Assembly (NCBI GenBank): GCA_012034405.1
Contig: JAAVLZ010000003.1
Location: forward strand, 1 to 64,000
Origin: Oscillospiraceae bacterium HV4-5-C5C
GTDB taxonomy: Bacteria; Bacillota; Clostridia; Saccharofermentanales; Fastidiosipilaceae
Direction: 5' to 3'
DNA: 64,000 nt
Below, piece after piece: positions 56,451 to 64,000 of the stretch (position 1 is its first letter; each line of letters starts with the position of its first letter). The position numbers and the translations under genes are program-made. The notes below the pieces were generated by a model that did not search any database, was not told where the DNA came from, and saw only the letters and a program-made list of their open reading frames with translations.

Positions 56451-59023
56451 AAACAGAATTACTGGCGCCAGCCGGCAGCCAGGCCATGCTGGAGGCCGCT
56501 ATAAACACCGGCGCCGACGCGGTATATTTTGGAGTAGGCCCCTTTCATGCCCGGTCCTTACCGCAGAGCGGTAAGCCCTCAGCCGCGTTTCAAAACGCTG
56601 ATTTGGCCGGGATTGTCAGACAGGCACAGCAAGCGGGGCTGAAGTCATATCTGACTCTTAATACGCTGCTTGAAGACAGCGAACTTGACCGCGCACTGCT
56701 GACTGCCGGTGCTGCTGTCAGCGCGGGTATTTCTGCTGTCCTGGTACAGGATCTGGGTCTGGCGGTTTTACTGCATCAGCACTACCCTGAGCTGCCGCTG
56801 CATGCCTCTACTCAGATGGGCTTGTTTGATCCGGAAGCGCTGCCGGGCCTGGCCAGGCTTGGCTTCAGCCGGGTGGTCCTGCCACGTGAACTGAGCCTGG
56901 ACCAAATCCAAAGCTTTACTCAAGCCGCTGCTGCAGTGAGGATAGAAACCGAAGTTTTTATTCAGGGAGCATTGTGTGTCGCCTGTTCAGGTGCCTGTTT
57001 ACTCAGCTTTAACCGCGGAGGCCGCAGCGCCAATCGCGGCGCCTGTGCGCAGCCTTGCCGGCTGCCATACCAGCTGCTTGATCAGGATGGCCGGCGCTAT
57101 GCGACGAATCAGCCCTACAAATTATCTGCCAGTGATATATCCTTGGCAGCCTGGGTGCAGCAGCTAAAACTAGCCGGCGTTGCCGCCTTAAAAATTGAGG
57201 GCAGAAAACGCAGCCCCGAGTATGTAGCTTTAACGGTGTCTGCTTACCGGCAAATACTGGATCAGGATAGGGATCCTCAGGAACTGAAAGATCAGCTATT
57301 ACTGGCCTTTAACCGAGGGGGCCATTTCACGGCTTCCCACCTGGCCGACAGCCGGGATAAGACTTTTTTAAGTGGTGAACCTGGTTCCAGCGGCCTGTAT
57401 TGCGGCGTAGTGAAGACAGTCCGGCCGGAGCAGGGCTGGCTGGAAATCCGCGCGGCAGCAGACCTGTCCGATCATCCGCTTCTGCTTCCAGAAACAGGCG
57501 ATACCCTGGCGGTGCGCAGACCGGGTCAATGGTCAATCAGTGCGCCGGTGGGCAAACTGAGCCGGGGCCAGGAAGCTGACGTATATGGTGTTAAAGGCTT
57601 TCATCCGCGGAAATTGAAGGAAGTGCGACCGGGTGATAAAGTATACCGGCTCAATGCAGTGAATGAGACGCCGGCCTGCCTGGATCGGCCGGTGGAAAAG
57701 GTTAAGCTTGAACTGACTCTGGTGCAAAGGCAGGATCAAGATCAGTTTTCATGGTCCTTGACCGGTTGCTGTCGGCTGCCAGGGCAAACTGTCGTCCGCC
57801 GGACGGTTAGCCTGAACAGCGATGAACTGAGCAGCCCGGCCGAGCCCGCTGCCAACCCCAGCCTGTCAGAGCCCTTTGCGTTAGCTGACCCGGCCAAAGT
57901 AACCCGGGCACTGACGCAGCTGGGCCAGACTGACTTTATTGCCAGTGAAGTTAACCTGCCCCCGGACTGCCGGATTCCCTTAAGTCTGTGCAAACGACTG
58001 CGGCGCAACCTGACCGCTGACCTTGAAACAGAACTTAGATCAGTACCCAAACAGGCAGACCAAGCTCAGGTCAGTAGCCCTGTGCAAAGCAAGCTGACTG
58101 ATCTCAAAGTGTTACCATCGCTCAATGCCTGCCGTGATCCGGGCAGGCTGCGGCCTGAAGCACCTTTTCCCAAACTACTCCTTGCTTATCCTTCCTGGTG
58201 CGGCCGTCAGCAAAAGGCAACTGCTGCCGTGGGGACAGACTGTCTGACTCAAACAGATTTAGTCGCGCAACCACAGCCGGTGGCGTCGTTTGCAGCTGAC
58301 ACCGTCCTCATTTTGCCGCAGACTGAGGTGAATCAGGCTGATCCGGCTGAATTAGCGGCTATGCAACTGCCCCTGGCTCTGGCCTGGTCGCCCTTGCCGG
58401 CGGCCGGCCATCAATATGAGTCAGGATCGGCCTCAGCCTTGCTTGCTCCCGGTGCTGACTCAAGGCTGCAGGTCAGAGCCTATTTGAACCCCAGACAAGC
58501 ACTCAGTGCCTTCAGAACAGATCATCTGCCGGTTTGGGGAGACCGGGGCTTAAATATTCTGAATCAAGCCGCTATAATGGCCTATTATAACCTGGGCTAC
58601 CGCTTGCTGACGCCGGCGGCCGAATGGACTTCAACGGCTTTACTGCAGACTGTACAGCGGATGGTGGCCGCCCGGGCCTGGCCGGACGATCTGGGCCTGA
58701 TTCTGCCTTTGGGCTTATGGGAACGCAGCATGTATATGAAGCATTGTCCGGCAGGCCTGAGACAAAAGGGCTGTCAATTATGCCAGAACAAGCGGTTTCA
58801 TTTGCTGGATGAAGCAGGCCGGAATTTCCCCTTGCTTTGTCATCCGGAAGCAGGTTGCCTTACAGAGTTAATGAGTCAGCTGAAACCCGATGCCCGGCAG
58901 GAACAGGCCTGGCGACAGATAGCTGAATGGGTGCCTGTCGTTTGGCGGATGGATTTTATGTATGAAAGCAAAGCAGAACAGCTCGCCTTGCTCAGACAGG
59001 GATTAACTGCTGTAACCCGATAG
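56447..59023 (+). CDS. U32 family protein with DUF3656-like insert
   Basis: An 858-residue protein of the peptidase U32 family; characterised relatives are tRNA/rRNA hydroxylation or ubiquinone-hydroxylation factors with 4Fe-4S clusters, not proteases. The N-terminal TIM-barrel has LLAPAGSQAMLEAAINTGADAVYFG, HASTQMGLF, and the Cys signature CVACSGACLLSFNRGGRSANRGACAQPCR near residues 176-204. A DUF3656-like domain follows near 380-500. The C-terminal part has further Cys residues (CPAGLRQKGCQLCQ). The start is TTG at 56447 with AGGAGAG before it, overlapping the zapA stop. Confidence 0.9.
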   Translation: MKTELLAPAGSQAMLEAAINTGADAVYFGVGPFHARSLPQSGKPSAAFQNADLAGIVRQAQQAGLKSYLTLNTLLEDSELDRALLTAGAAVSAGISAVLVQDLGLAVLLHQHYPELPLHASTQMGLFDPEALPGLARLGFSRVVLPRELSLDQIQSFTQAAAAVRIETEVFIQGALCVACSGACLLSFNRGGRSANRGACAQPCRLPYQLLDQDGRRYATNQPYKLSASDISLAAWVQQLKLAGVAALKIEGRKRSPEYVALTVSAYRQILDQDRDPQELKDQLLLAFNRGGHFTASHLADSRDKTFLSGEPGSSGLYCGVVKTVRPEQGWLEIRAAADLSDHPLLLPETGDTLAVRRPGQWSISAPVGKLSRGQEADVYGVKGFHPRKLKEVRPGDKVYRLNAVNETPACLDRPVEKVKLELTLVQRQDQDQFSWSLTGCCRLPGQTVVRRTVSLNSDELSSPAEPAANPSLSEPFALADPAKVTRALTQLGQTDFIASEVNLPPDCRIPLSLCKRLRRNLTADLETELRSVPKQADQAQVSSPVQSKLTDLKVLPSLNACRDPGRLRPEAPFPKLLLAYPSWCGRQQKATAAVGTDCLTQTDLVAQPQPVASFAADTVLILPQTEVNQADPAELAAMQLPLALAWSPLPAAGHQYESGSASALLAPGADSRLQVRAYLNPRQALSAFRTDHLPVWGDRGLNILNQAAIMAYYNLGYRLLTPAAEWTSTALLQTVQRMVAARAWPDDLGLILPLGLWERSMYMKHCPAGLRQKGCQLCQNKRFHLLDEAGRNFPLLCHPEAGCLTELMSQLKPDARQEQAWRQIAEWVPVVWRMDFMYESKAEQLALLRQGLTAVTR

Positions 59024-59089
59024 AGCATTGACATGGAGCCGGAAAAATATGAGCAAGCAAGAATACTAAGAGAAGGAAGAGGACTATAG

Positions 59090-59665
59090 ATGACAGAACA
59101 TAATAATGACCGGACTTCAGTCCGGAACCAACTGCCGATGACCAATTTGGTGACGGTAGAAAAAATACGTAAAACGGCCAGCTTGCCTTTTTACGCCCAT
59201 GAAGGGGATGCTGGTATGGACATCTGCGCGGCTGTGGATGTGGAACTGGCTCCCGGGGAAACTGTGGCCGTGCCGACGGGCTTGAGGTTCTTACTGCCCC
59301 GGGGCATGGAAATCCAGGTCAGGCCGCGCAGCGGCCTTTCGCTCAAGACTCCGCTGCGTTTACCTAACAGCCCCGGGACGATTGATTCGGGCTACCGGGA
59401 TGAGCTGAAAATTTTGCTGCACAACAGCAGCTGTCCCTGCCAGGTTCAGGATCAAGCGGCGGTATTTACGCTGGACGAAACATTGAATCGTAAAGGACGG
59501 TATCTGATTAAGTGCGGTGACCGCATCGCTCAACTGGTCTTTGCCCAGGTAAGCAGCATTCAGCTGCAAGAGAAAACCATAGCTGCCCAAGAGGCGGACA
59601 GTTCGTCAGCTTACTCGGCAGATCGCGGTGGCGGCTTTGGCCACAGCGGTGTCCGCCAGCGCTGA
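59090..59665 (+). CDS. dut: dUTPase
   Basis: Hydrolyses dUTP to dUMP and pyrophosphate, keeping uracil out of DNA. All five motifs of the trimeric family are seen: EGDAGMDI (1), RPRSGLSLK (2), GTIDSGYRDELKI (3), GDRIAQLVF (4) and DRGGGFGHSG (5). The 191 residues exceed the usual 140-150 because of a 20-residue N-terminal extension and an insertion of about 25 residues, containing SCPCQVQDQAAVF, between motifs 3 and 4. GAAGGAAGAGGA precedes the ATG. Confidence 0.94.
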   Translation: MTEHNNDRTSVRNQLPMTNLVTVEKIRKTASLPFYAHEGDAGMDICAAVDVELAPGETVAVPTGLRFLLPRGMEIQVRPRSGLSLKTPLRLPNSPGTIDSGYRDELKILLHNSSCPCQVQDQAAVFTLDETLNRKGRYLIKCGDRIAQLVFAQVSSIQLQEKTIAAQEADSSSAYSADRGGGFGHSGVRQR

Positions 59666-59724
59666 AAACTAAGTCTGGTGACGTTCGCCGCGGCAGCCCC
59701 TTGATTTGCCTCAAGCAGTCAGGC

Positions 59725-60852
59725 TTAAAAATTGATGTGCAGGAAGTCGGTCACTGCGTTGATATATTCGGTGTAATCGATGCGGCTGCTGTCAGACGGA
59801 ACCGTTAAGCTATACTCGGTCGTCAGACTGGGCAGCAGCCTTAATCGCTCATTGATCACCTGACTGCTGTCACCGATAGACGTATCCGCAGCGGCCGTGC
59901 TTTGATCTGTAGCCACTACCCGTGTGATCAGCAGAACCGGGTTTAAAAAGTGATTGAGTTCTTTAACCGTATATAGAGGAGCGGCCAGACCGGCACTGAG
60001 CCTTACCGCGTAAGGAACGGTACTGGCAGTTAAGGCGCTGATCCAGTCAGGTTCTGCTGCCGCCAGAGCAGCTTTTATGTACTCATCGCCATTGTCCAGC
60101 GGCTGGTCCAAGATAAGGCCGCTGATCATGGCCTTAGTAAATTCAAGCTTGTCAGTGTCATCTTCCGATAAGGTGCTGCCAGAAGTTGTTTCCGCTGACG
60201 GAAAACTGCTGCCTGCTGTTGCCTGACCGGCAGCCGTATCCAGGGAGGCAGTGGTCTGCGTGCTGCTGTCCTGCCCCAGGCTCCCCATATAATCAATGGC
60301 CCGGAGCACAGCGGTAATGCCGCTGCCTTCAGCCAGATAAATGAATTGGTCATCGCCGGTCAGACGGTAAGCCTGCTGGGTCGCAGCCAGCACATCCTCC
60401 CATTCACTGTAGCCAAACCCGTGCATATCTCCGCCGGAACTGCCACTGTGGCGCAGATCAAAGGACAGGACATTAAAACCCGCGTCGGTCAGAGCACTGT
60501 ACATGGCAGCGCTGTCTTTTCCGTACATCAGTCTGTTCTGGCCGTAATCATGCACCATGATAACGGTGCCGCGGCTGCTGTACTCAGTAAAAAAAAGCCA
60601 GCCTTTCAGCGTAAAGCTCTCATCCAGGGACGCAAAACTGACATTCTGGTACGCCGGCATGATGTTGGACGTAGGTGTGCTCAGTTCTGCCGTATCCGCC
60701 CCGGTCAGACGGTTAGCGGCTGAGATCGTCAGTACGGCTAAAGCGATCATTAAGCCCGCGGCAATGCCTAAAAAGGCAGCCAGGCGGTGGAGGGCGTGAC
60801 TGCGTCTGGGACGATAGTCAATGCGTTCAAAACTTTGCTTGCTACGTAACAT
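59725..60852 (-). CDS. Membrane-anchored alpha/beta-hydrolase-like protein
   Basis: A 375-residue protein with an N-terminal membrane segment (about residues 24-46) and an outside-facing alpha/beta-hydrolase fold: TVIMVHDYGQNRLMYGKD (oxyanion region), VLSFDLRHSGSSGGD, then YLAEGSGITAVLRA at the position of the nucleophile elbow, where GxSxG is broken (EGSGI). The expected C-terminal His of the H-x-x-S block is not evident (DSSRIDYTEYINAVTDFL). An insertion of about 40 Ser/Thr/Ala-rich residues follows the elbow. It may be inactive or use another residue. The ATG at 60852 follows GAGGAG. Function unknown. Confidence 0.78.
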   Translation of the reverse strand: MLRSKQSFERIDYRPRRSHALHRLAAFLGIAAGLMIALAVLTISAANRLTGADTAELSTPTSNIMPAYQNVSFASLDESFTLKGWLFFTEYSSRGTVIMVHDYGQNRLMYGKDSAAMYSALTDAGFNVLSFDLRHSGSSGGDMHGFGYSEWEDVLAATQQAYRLTGDDQFIYLAEGSGITAVLRAIDYMGSLGQDSSTQTTASLDTAAGQATAGSSFPSAETTSGSTLSEDDTDKLEFTKAMISGLILDQPLDNGDEYIKAALAAAEPDWISALTASTVPYAVRLSAGLAAPLYTVKELNHFLNPVLLITRVVATDQSTAAADTSIGDSSQVINERLRLLPSLTTEYSLTVPSDSSRIDYTEYINAVTDFLHINF

Positions 60853-60927
60853 GATTTCACTCCTCAAGCCGGCGCCGCCTCACTAAACGGACCAAACTGA
60901 ACGATCAATATCTTAATCTATGGATAA

Positions 60928-60970
60928 ATTATACTTCGGATGGCTTTTTATACTTCCAGTCCAGTATAAT
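60928..60970. promoter_or_regulatory. Divergent -10 elements between the hydrolase-like gene and tsaD
   Basis: ATTATA at 60928-60933 reads TATAAT on the minus strand; TATAAT at 60965-60970 is on the plus strand, 34 bases before the tsaD GTG. Neither has a good -35 element. Confidence 0.4.
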
Positions 60971-61003
60971 AAAAGACCAGTAATATAGAAAGGTCTGCTG
61001 ACT

Positions 61004-62086
61004 GTGAAAATCCTCGCGATTGAATCCTCCTGTGATGAAACAGCCTGTGCGGTCGTTGAAGACGGCCGGACGGTTCTGTCTAATGTAATATCTTCTCAAG
61101 CCGACTTACACCACCTGTTTGGAGGAGTCGTACCGGAAATAGCCTCCAGAAAACACGTAGAGGCTATTGTCCCGGTACTGCGCAGCGGCCTGGCGGAAGC
61201 AGGCCTCAGCTGGCCGGATATAGATTGTCTGGCTGTGACCTGCGGACCGGGCCTGGTGGGTGCGCTGCTGGTAGGTGTCAGCTTTGCCAAAGGTCTGGCT
61301 CAGGCCTTGAACAAGCCGCTCATCCCGGTTCATCACCTGGCGGCTCATTTAGCTGCCAATTATTTGAATTCGCCGGAACTGGAACCGCCGTTTATGGCTC
61401 TGATTGTATCAGGCGGACACAGTCACATTGTGCTGGTAAAGGATTACTGTGACTTTGAGGTCCTGGCCCGGACCCGTGACGATGCGGCAGGAGAAGCCTT
61501 TGATAAGATTTCCCGGGCTTTGGGACTGGGTTATCCCGGCGGCCCGCTGATTGATGCCATTGCCGCCAGCGGAAATCCGGAGGCGGTAGCTTTTCCCAAA
61601 ACCAGATTAGCCGACCACAGCCTGGATTTTTCTTTCAGCGGTCTTAAAACCGCTGCGCTGAACGAATTGAACCGGCAGCAGCTTCAAGCCGATCCGGAGG
61701 CGGTAAAACAGGGCAGATATGATACCAGACTGGCAGATTTTTGCAGCTCTTACCAACACGCGGTCGTTTCGGAACTGGCCAGTCACGCCGTAACCGCCTG
61801 TTCTGCGCTGGGCGTCAACCGTCTGGCTCTGGCAGGTGGTGTGGCTGCCAACCATGGATTAAGGCAGCTGCTGTCCAGACTTACCGTTCAAAATGAAATA
61901 TCGTTATTTATTCCCCCTGTTCAGTTGTGTACGGATAATGCCGCCATGGTCGGAGCGATGGCCTGTTATTGCCCGCAGCCGCCGGACCTGGATAGCTGGG
62001 ATGCCCAACCTTCACTGGATCTGGAGGACTGGAGCAGGGAACAGACTCAGGCTTTCATTCAAAGAGGTAGATTGGCAATTAGCTGA
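61004..62086 (+). CDS. tsaD: tRNA N6-threonylcarbamoyladenosine synthase subunit TsaD
   Basis: Transfers the threonylcarbamoyl group to A37 of ANN-reading tRNAs, with TsaB and TsaE. The 360 residues show LAIESSCDETACAVVEDG at the N-terminus, the metal-binding HHLAAHLAANYL near residue 110, IVSGGHSHIVLV near 133 and LALAGGVAANHGLR near 270. The start is GTG with GAAAGGT before it. smpB starts 13 bases after its stop. Confidence 0.97.
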   Translation: MKILAIESSCDETACAVVEDGRTVLSNVISSQADLHHLFGGVVPEIASRKHVEAIVPVLRSGLAEAGLSWPDIDCLAVTCGPGLVGALLVGVSFAKGLAQALNKPLIPVHHLAAHLAANYLNSPELEPPFMALIVSGGHSHIVLVKDYCDFEVLARTRDDAAGEAFDKISRALGLGYPGGPLIDAIAASGNPEAVAFPKTRLADHSLDFSFSGLKTAALNELNRQQLQADPEAVKQGRYDTRLADFCSSYQHAVVSELASHAVTACSALGVNRLALAGGVAANHGLRQLLSRLTVQNEISLFIPPVQLCTDNAAMVGAMACYCPQPPDLDSWDAQPSLDLEDWSREQTQAFIQRGRLAIS

Positions 62087-62099
62087 GGAGCGTATAACT

Positions 62100-62576
62100 G
62101 TGGCAAAAACAGAAGGTATAAAAATCATTGCTGAAAATCGTAAGGCTTATCATAATTACAGTATCCTTGAGACGATGGAAACCGGCATTGCGCTCAGCGG
62201 TACGGAAGTCAAGTCTTTACGCGCGGGCAGAGCCAATTTGTCTGACAGCTACGCACAGGTAAAAAATGGCGAACTCTGGCTGACTGGTCTGCATATTTCC
62301 CCTTATGAGCAGGGGAACCGCTTCAATAAGGACCCGCTGCGGGACCGCAAGTTGCTGGCGCACAAACGGGAAATTCTGAAGTGGATGGGCCGGGTTAAAC
62401 AGGATGGCCTGACTATGGTTCCGACTAAACTCTATTTTAAGCATTCTTTAGTTAAAGTAGAGCTGGGGCTGGCCAAGGGCAAAAAAAATTATGATAAACG
62501 TGATGCCTTAATTAAACGGGACTCAGACCGGCAGATTCAGCAGTCGCTGAAACGGCAGAGGAATGAGGCGCAATGA
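62100..62576 (+). CDS. smpB: SsrA-binding protein SmpB
   Basis: Binds tmRNA and delivers it to stalled ribosomes for trans-translation. The 158 residues show IIAENRKAYHNYSILET, GIALSGTEVKSLRAGRANL and SPYEQGNRFNKDPLRDRKLL, with a basic C-terminal tail (KRDSDRQIQQSLKRQRNEAQ). The GTG at 62100 follows GAGGAG; the long open frame upstream is a shadow of tsaD. tmRNA itself is not in this window. Confidence 0.96.
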   Translation: MAKTEGIKIIAENRKAYHNYSILETMETGIALSGTEVKSLRAGRANLSDSYAQVKNGELWLTGLHISPYEQGNRFNKDPLRDRKLLAHKREILKWMGRVKQDGLTMVPTKLYFKHSLVKVELGLAKGKKNYDKRDALIKRDSDRQIQQSLKRQRNEAQ

Positions 62577-62597
62577 GCTTCAGGTTAGATCCGGGCC

Positions 62598-62626
62598 TTG
62601 TCAGAAATGAATTCCATTGATATAAT
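62598..62626 (+). promoter_or_regulatory. rpsB-tsf promoter
   Basis: TTGTCA at 62598-62603 and TATAAT at 62621-62626 with a 17-base spacer; TGA before TATAAT makes it an extended -10 element. It gives a leader of about 80 bases. Confidence 0.82.
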
Positions 62627-62655
62627 CGTACAGCTGTTTAGTATGGCAATACACA

Positions 62656-62689
62656 CGCGGTGCACACTCTTGTGATAACAGGCGCCGCG
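62656..62689 (+). promoter_or_regulatory. Hairpin in the rpsB leader
   Basis: CGCGGTGC (62656-62663) pairs with GCGCCGCG (62682-62689) over eight positions with one wobble, and ends 13 bases before the AGGAGG of rpsB. It could be a site for autoregulation by S2, as occurs in other bacteria, but no specific motif was matched. Confidence 0.5.
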
Positions 62690-62713
62690 GAGGTAAAACA
62701 GGAGGTTTTAATT

Positions 62714-63514
62714 ATGTCCGTAATCAGCATGAAACAATTACTTGAAGCCGGTGTCCATTTTGGTCACCAGACCCGCCGCTGGAACCCTAAAATGGCGGAG
62801 TACATTTTTACCGAGCGTAACGGTATCTACATCATCGACTTACAAAAAACGGTCAAAAAGGCTGATGAAGCTTATATGTTTGTCCGCGATCTGGCTCAGA
62901 ACGGCGGCAGCCTTTTGTTTGTAGGGACCAAAAAGCAGGCGCAGGATTCTATTAAAGAAGAAGCTGAGCGTTGCGGCATGTTTTATATCAATAACCGCTG
63001 GCTGGGCGGTTTGCTGACAAATTTCACTACTATTAAAAAGAGAATTGCCCGTTTGAAAGAACTGGAAACCATGGCGACTGATGGCACGTTTGATTACATG
63101 ACCAAAAAGGAAGTGGCCAAATTGCAGCTGGAACATGATAAACTGCAGGCTAACCTGGGTGGTATTAAAGAAATGCGCCGTTTGCCTGACGCTTTGTTTG
63201 TAGTTGATCCTAAAAAGGAATATATTGCGGTCAATGAAGCCCGCCGTCTGGGTATCCCCATTGTGGCGATTGTTGACACCAACTGCGATCCTGACCTGAT
63301 TGACTATGTAATTCCCGGTAATGATGATGCTATCAGGGCGGTCAAACTGATTGCCGGCAAGCTGGCAGACGCGGTGATTGAAGGCCATCAGGGCGAGCAG
63401 CAGGCAGCTGAAGAAGCAGCGGCCGCGGCGGCAGCTGATGAGACTGCGGAGGAAGAGACTGCGGCAGCAAGCCCGGACCTGGAAGAAATCGTAGCGGACA
63501 GTGAAGAGAATTAA
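62714..63514 (+). CDS. rpsB: 30S ribosomal protein S2
   Basis: Small-subunit protein of 266 residues. Family features are [22 protein letters not shown] near the N-terminus, [21 protein letters not shown] and [12 protein letters not shown], then [20 protein letters not shown]. The C-terminal 40 residues are an Ala/Glu-rich acidic tail, longer than in most S2 proteins. The ATG at 62714 follows AGGAGG; an in-frame start at 62660 is inside the leader. tsf follows after 44 bases. Confidence 0.97.
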   Translation: MSVISMKQLLEAGVHFGHQTRRWNPKMAEYIFTERNGIYIIDLQKTVKKADEAYMFVRDLAQNGGSLLFVGTKKQAQDSIKEEAERCGMFYINNRWLGGLLTNFTTIKKRIARLKELETMATDGTFDYMTKKEVAKLQLEHDKLQANLGGIKEMRRLPDALFVVDPKKEYIAVNEARRLGIPIVAIVDTNCDPDLIDYVIPGNDDAIRAVKLIAGKLADAVIEGHQGEQQAAEEAAAAAAADETAEEETAAASPDLEEIVADSEEN

Positions 63515-63558
63515 AATATTATTTGCTGTACAGAACCCATTTACGAGGAGGTACATAA

Positions 63559-64000
63559 ATGGCGGGTATATCTATTGAAGCAATTAAGGAATTACGTGAG
63601 CGCACCGGCTCAGGCATGATGGATTGTAAAAAAGCACTGACAGAAAGCAACGGAGATGTGGAAAAGGCGATTGACTGGCTGCGTGAAAAAGGCATAGCCA
63701 AAGCCCAGAACAAATCCAACCGGATTGCTGCTGAAGGGGTGGTGGATTGCTACATCCATGGTAATGGTCGTATCGGCGTGCTGATTGAAGTAAATATTGA
63801 GACGGACTTCGCCGCTCAAAATGAAGGCTTCCGCAGCTTTGTCCATGAAATGGCCATGCAGGTTGCCGCGATGAAACCGGATTGGGTCAGCCGCGATCAG
63901 GTACCGGCAGATGTGCTGGAGCGTGAACGTGAAGTGGTACGCAACCAGGCCCTTAATGAGGGGAAGCCTGAAAAAGTAGTGGATAAAATCGTTGAAGGTC
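63559..64000 (+). CDS. tsf: Elongation factor Ts (partial, runs off the window)
   Basis: Guanine nucleotide exchange factor for EF-Tu; about 147 residues are present and the gene is cut by the right edge with no stop. The UBA-like N-terminus is clear ([19 protein letters not shown], then [14 protein letters not shown]), followed by [22 protein letters not shown] and the start of the dimerisation region. AGGAGG precedes the ATG. It forms the usual rpsB-tsf pair. Confidence 0.97.
   Translation, partial: MAGISIEAIKELRERTGSGMMDCKKALTESNGDVEKAIDWLREKGIAKAQNKSNRIAAEGVVDCYIHGNGRIGVLIEVNIETDFAAQNEGFRSFVHEMAMQVAAMKPDWVSRDQVPADVLEREREVVRNQALNEGKPEKVVDKIVEG

Noticed and set aside
62840-63556. Minus-strand open frame of 238 codons across rpsB
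   Set aside because: Antisense to the conserved S2 gene, with no family resemblance or ribosome site.

Overview
The window reads as a chromosomal segment of a Gram-positive, Clostridia-like bacterium (Bacillota) with roughly balanced base composition. This rests on a HrcA/CIRCE operator before groES-groEL, a Gram-positive-type LexA box before a Y-family polymerase, strong AGGAGG-type ribosome binding sites with several GTG and TTG starts, tandem LytR-CpsA-Psr proteins, an LplABC-type sugar importer, and the ylxM-ffh-rpsP-khpA-rimM-trmD order. The exact taxon cannot be read from the sequence. I saw no tRNA, rRNA, transposase, phage gene or CRISPR array.

Layout. 1-3.8 kb: secretion, ribosome and tRNA-modification genes (ylxM, ffh, rpsP, khpA, rimM, trmD). 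3.8-5.4 kb, minus strand: SOS-controlled dinB with a small coupled partner gene. 5.4-9.5 kb: a structured leader and a three-gene oligosaccharide ABC importer, followed on the minus strand by a very large cytoplasmic protein of glycosidase-like character (9.6-12.8 kb). 13-17.7 kb: galE and two LCP cell-wall ligases. 17.8-19.9 kb: groES-groEL. 20-21.6 kb: a membrane protein and an acyl-ACP thioesterase. 21.7-31 kb: a probable operon with a Gld-type ABC exporter (ATPase, permease, GldG-like, DUF4340), a membrane-anchored beta-propeller-like protein, a CYTH/BaiN-type flavoprotein fusion and a LicD-like protein without the usual catalytic motif.

31-42.3 kb is a surface-polysaccharide locus: LicD transferase, flippase, glycosyltransferase, polymerase, FlaA1/CapD-type nucleotide-sugar dehydratase, DegT aminotransferase, LysA-type decarboxylase and a second glycosyltransferase. 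Together these look like a Wzx/Wzy pathway making an amino-sugar polymer that may carry a LicD-transferred phospho-substituent; the two LCP proteins and galE upstream are plausible partners for precursor supply and wall attachment. After a minus-strand ABC-F ATPase come branched-chain amino acid genes leuC-leuD-leuB-ilvD-ilvB (44.5-51.1 kb), pgi, a SASA-type esterase homologue whose nucleophile serine is replaced by aspartate, rsmA, zapA, a U32 protein, dut, a membrane-anchored alpha/beta-hydrolase-like protein, tsaD, smpB, rpsB and the start of tsf, which runs off the right edge.

The most unusual points are the CYTH-flavoprotein fusion, the Ser-to-Asp SASA protein, the uncharacterised 1079-residue protein beside the importer, the paired LicD proteins, and several structured leaders (5.4-5.85 kb and 26.9-27.0 kb).
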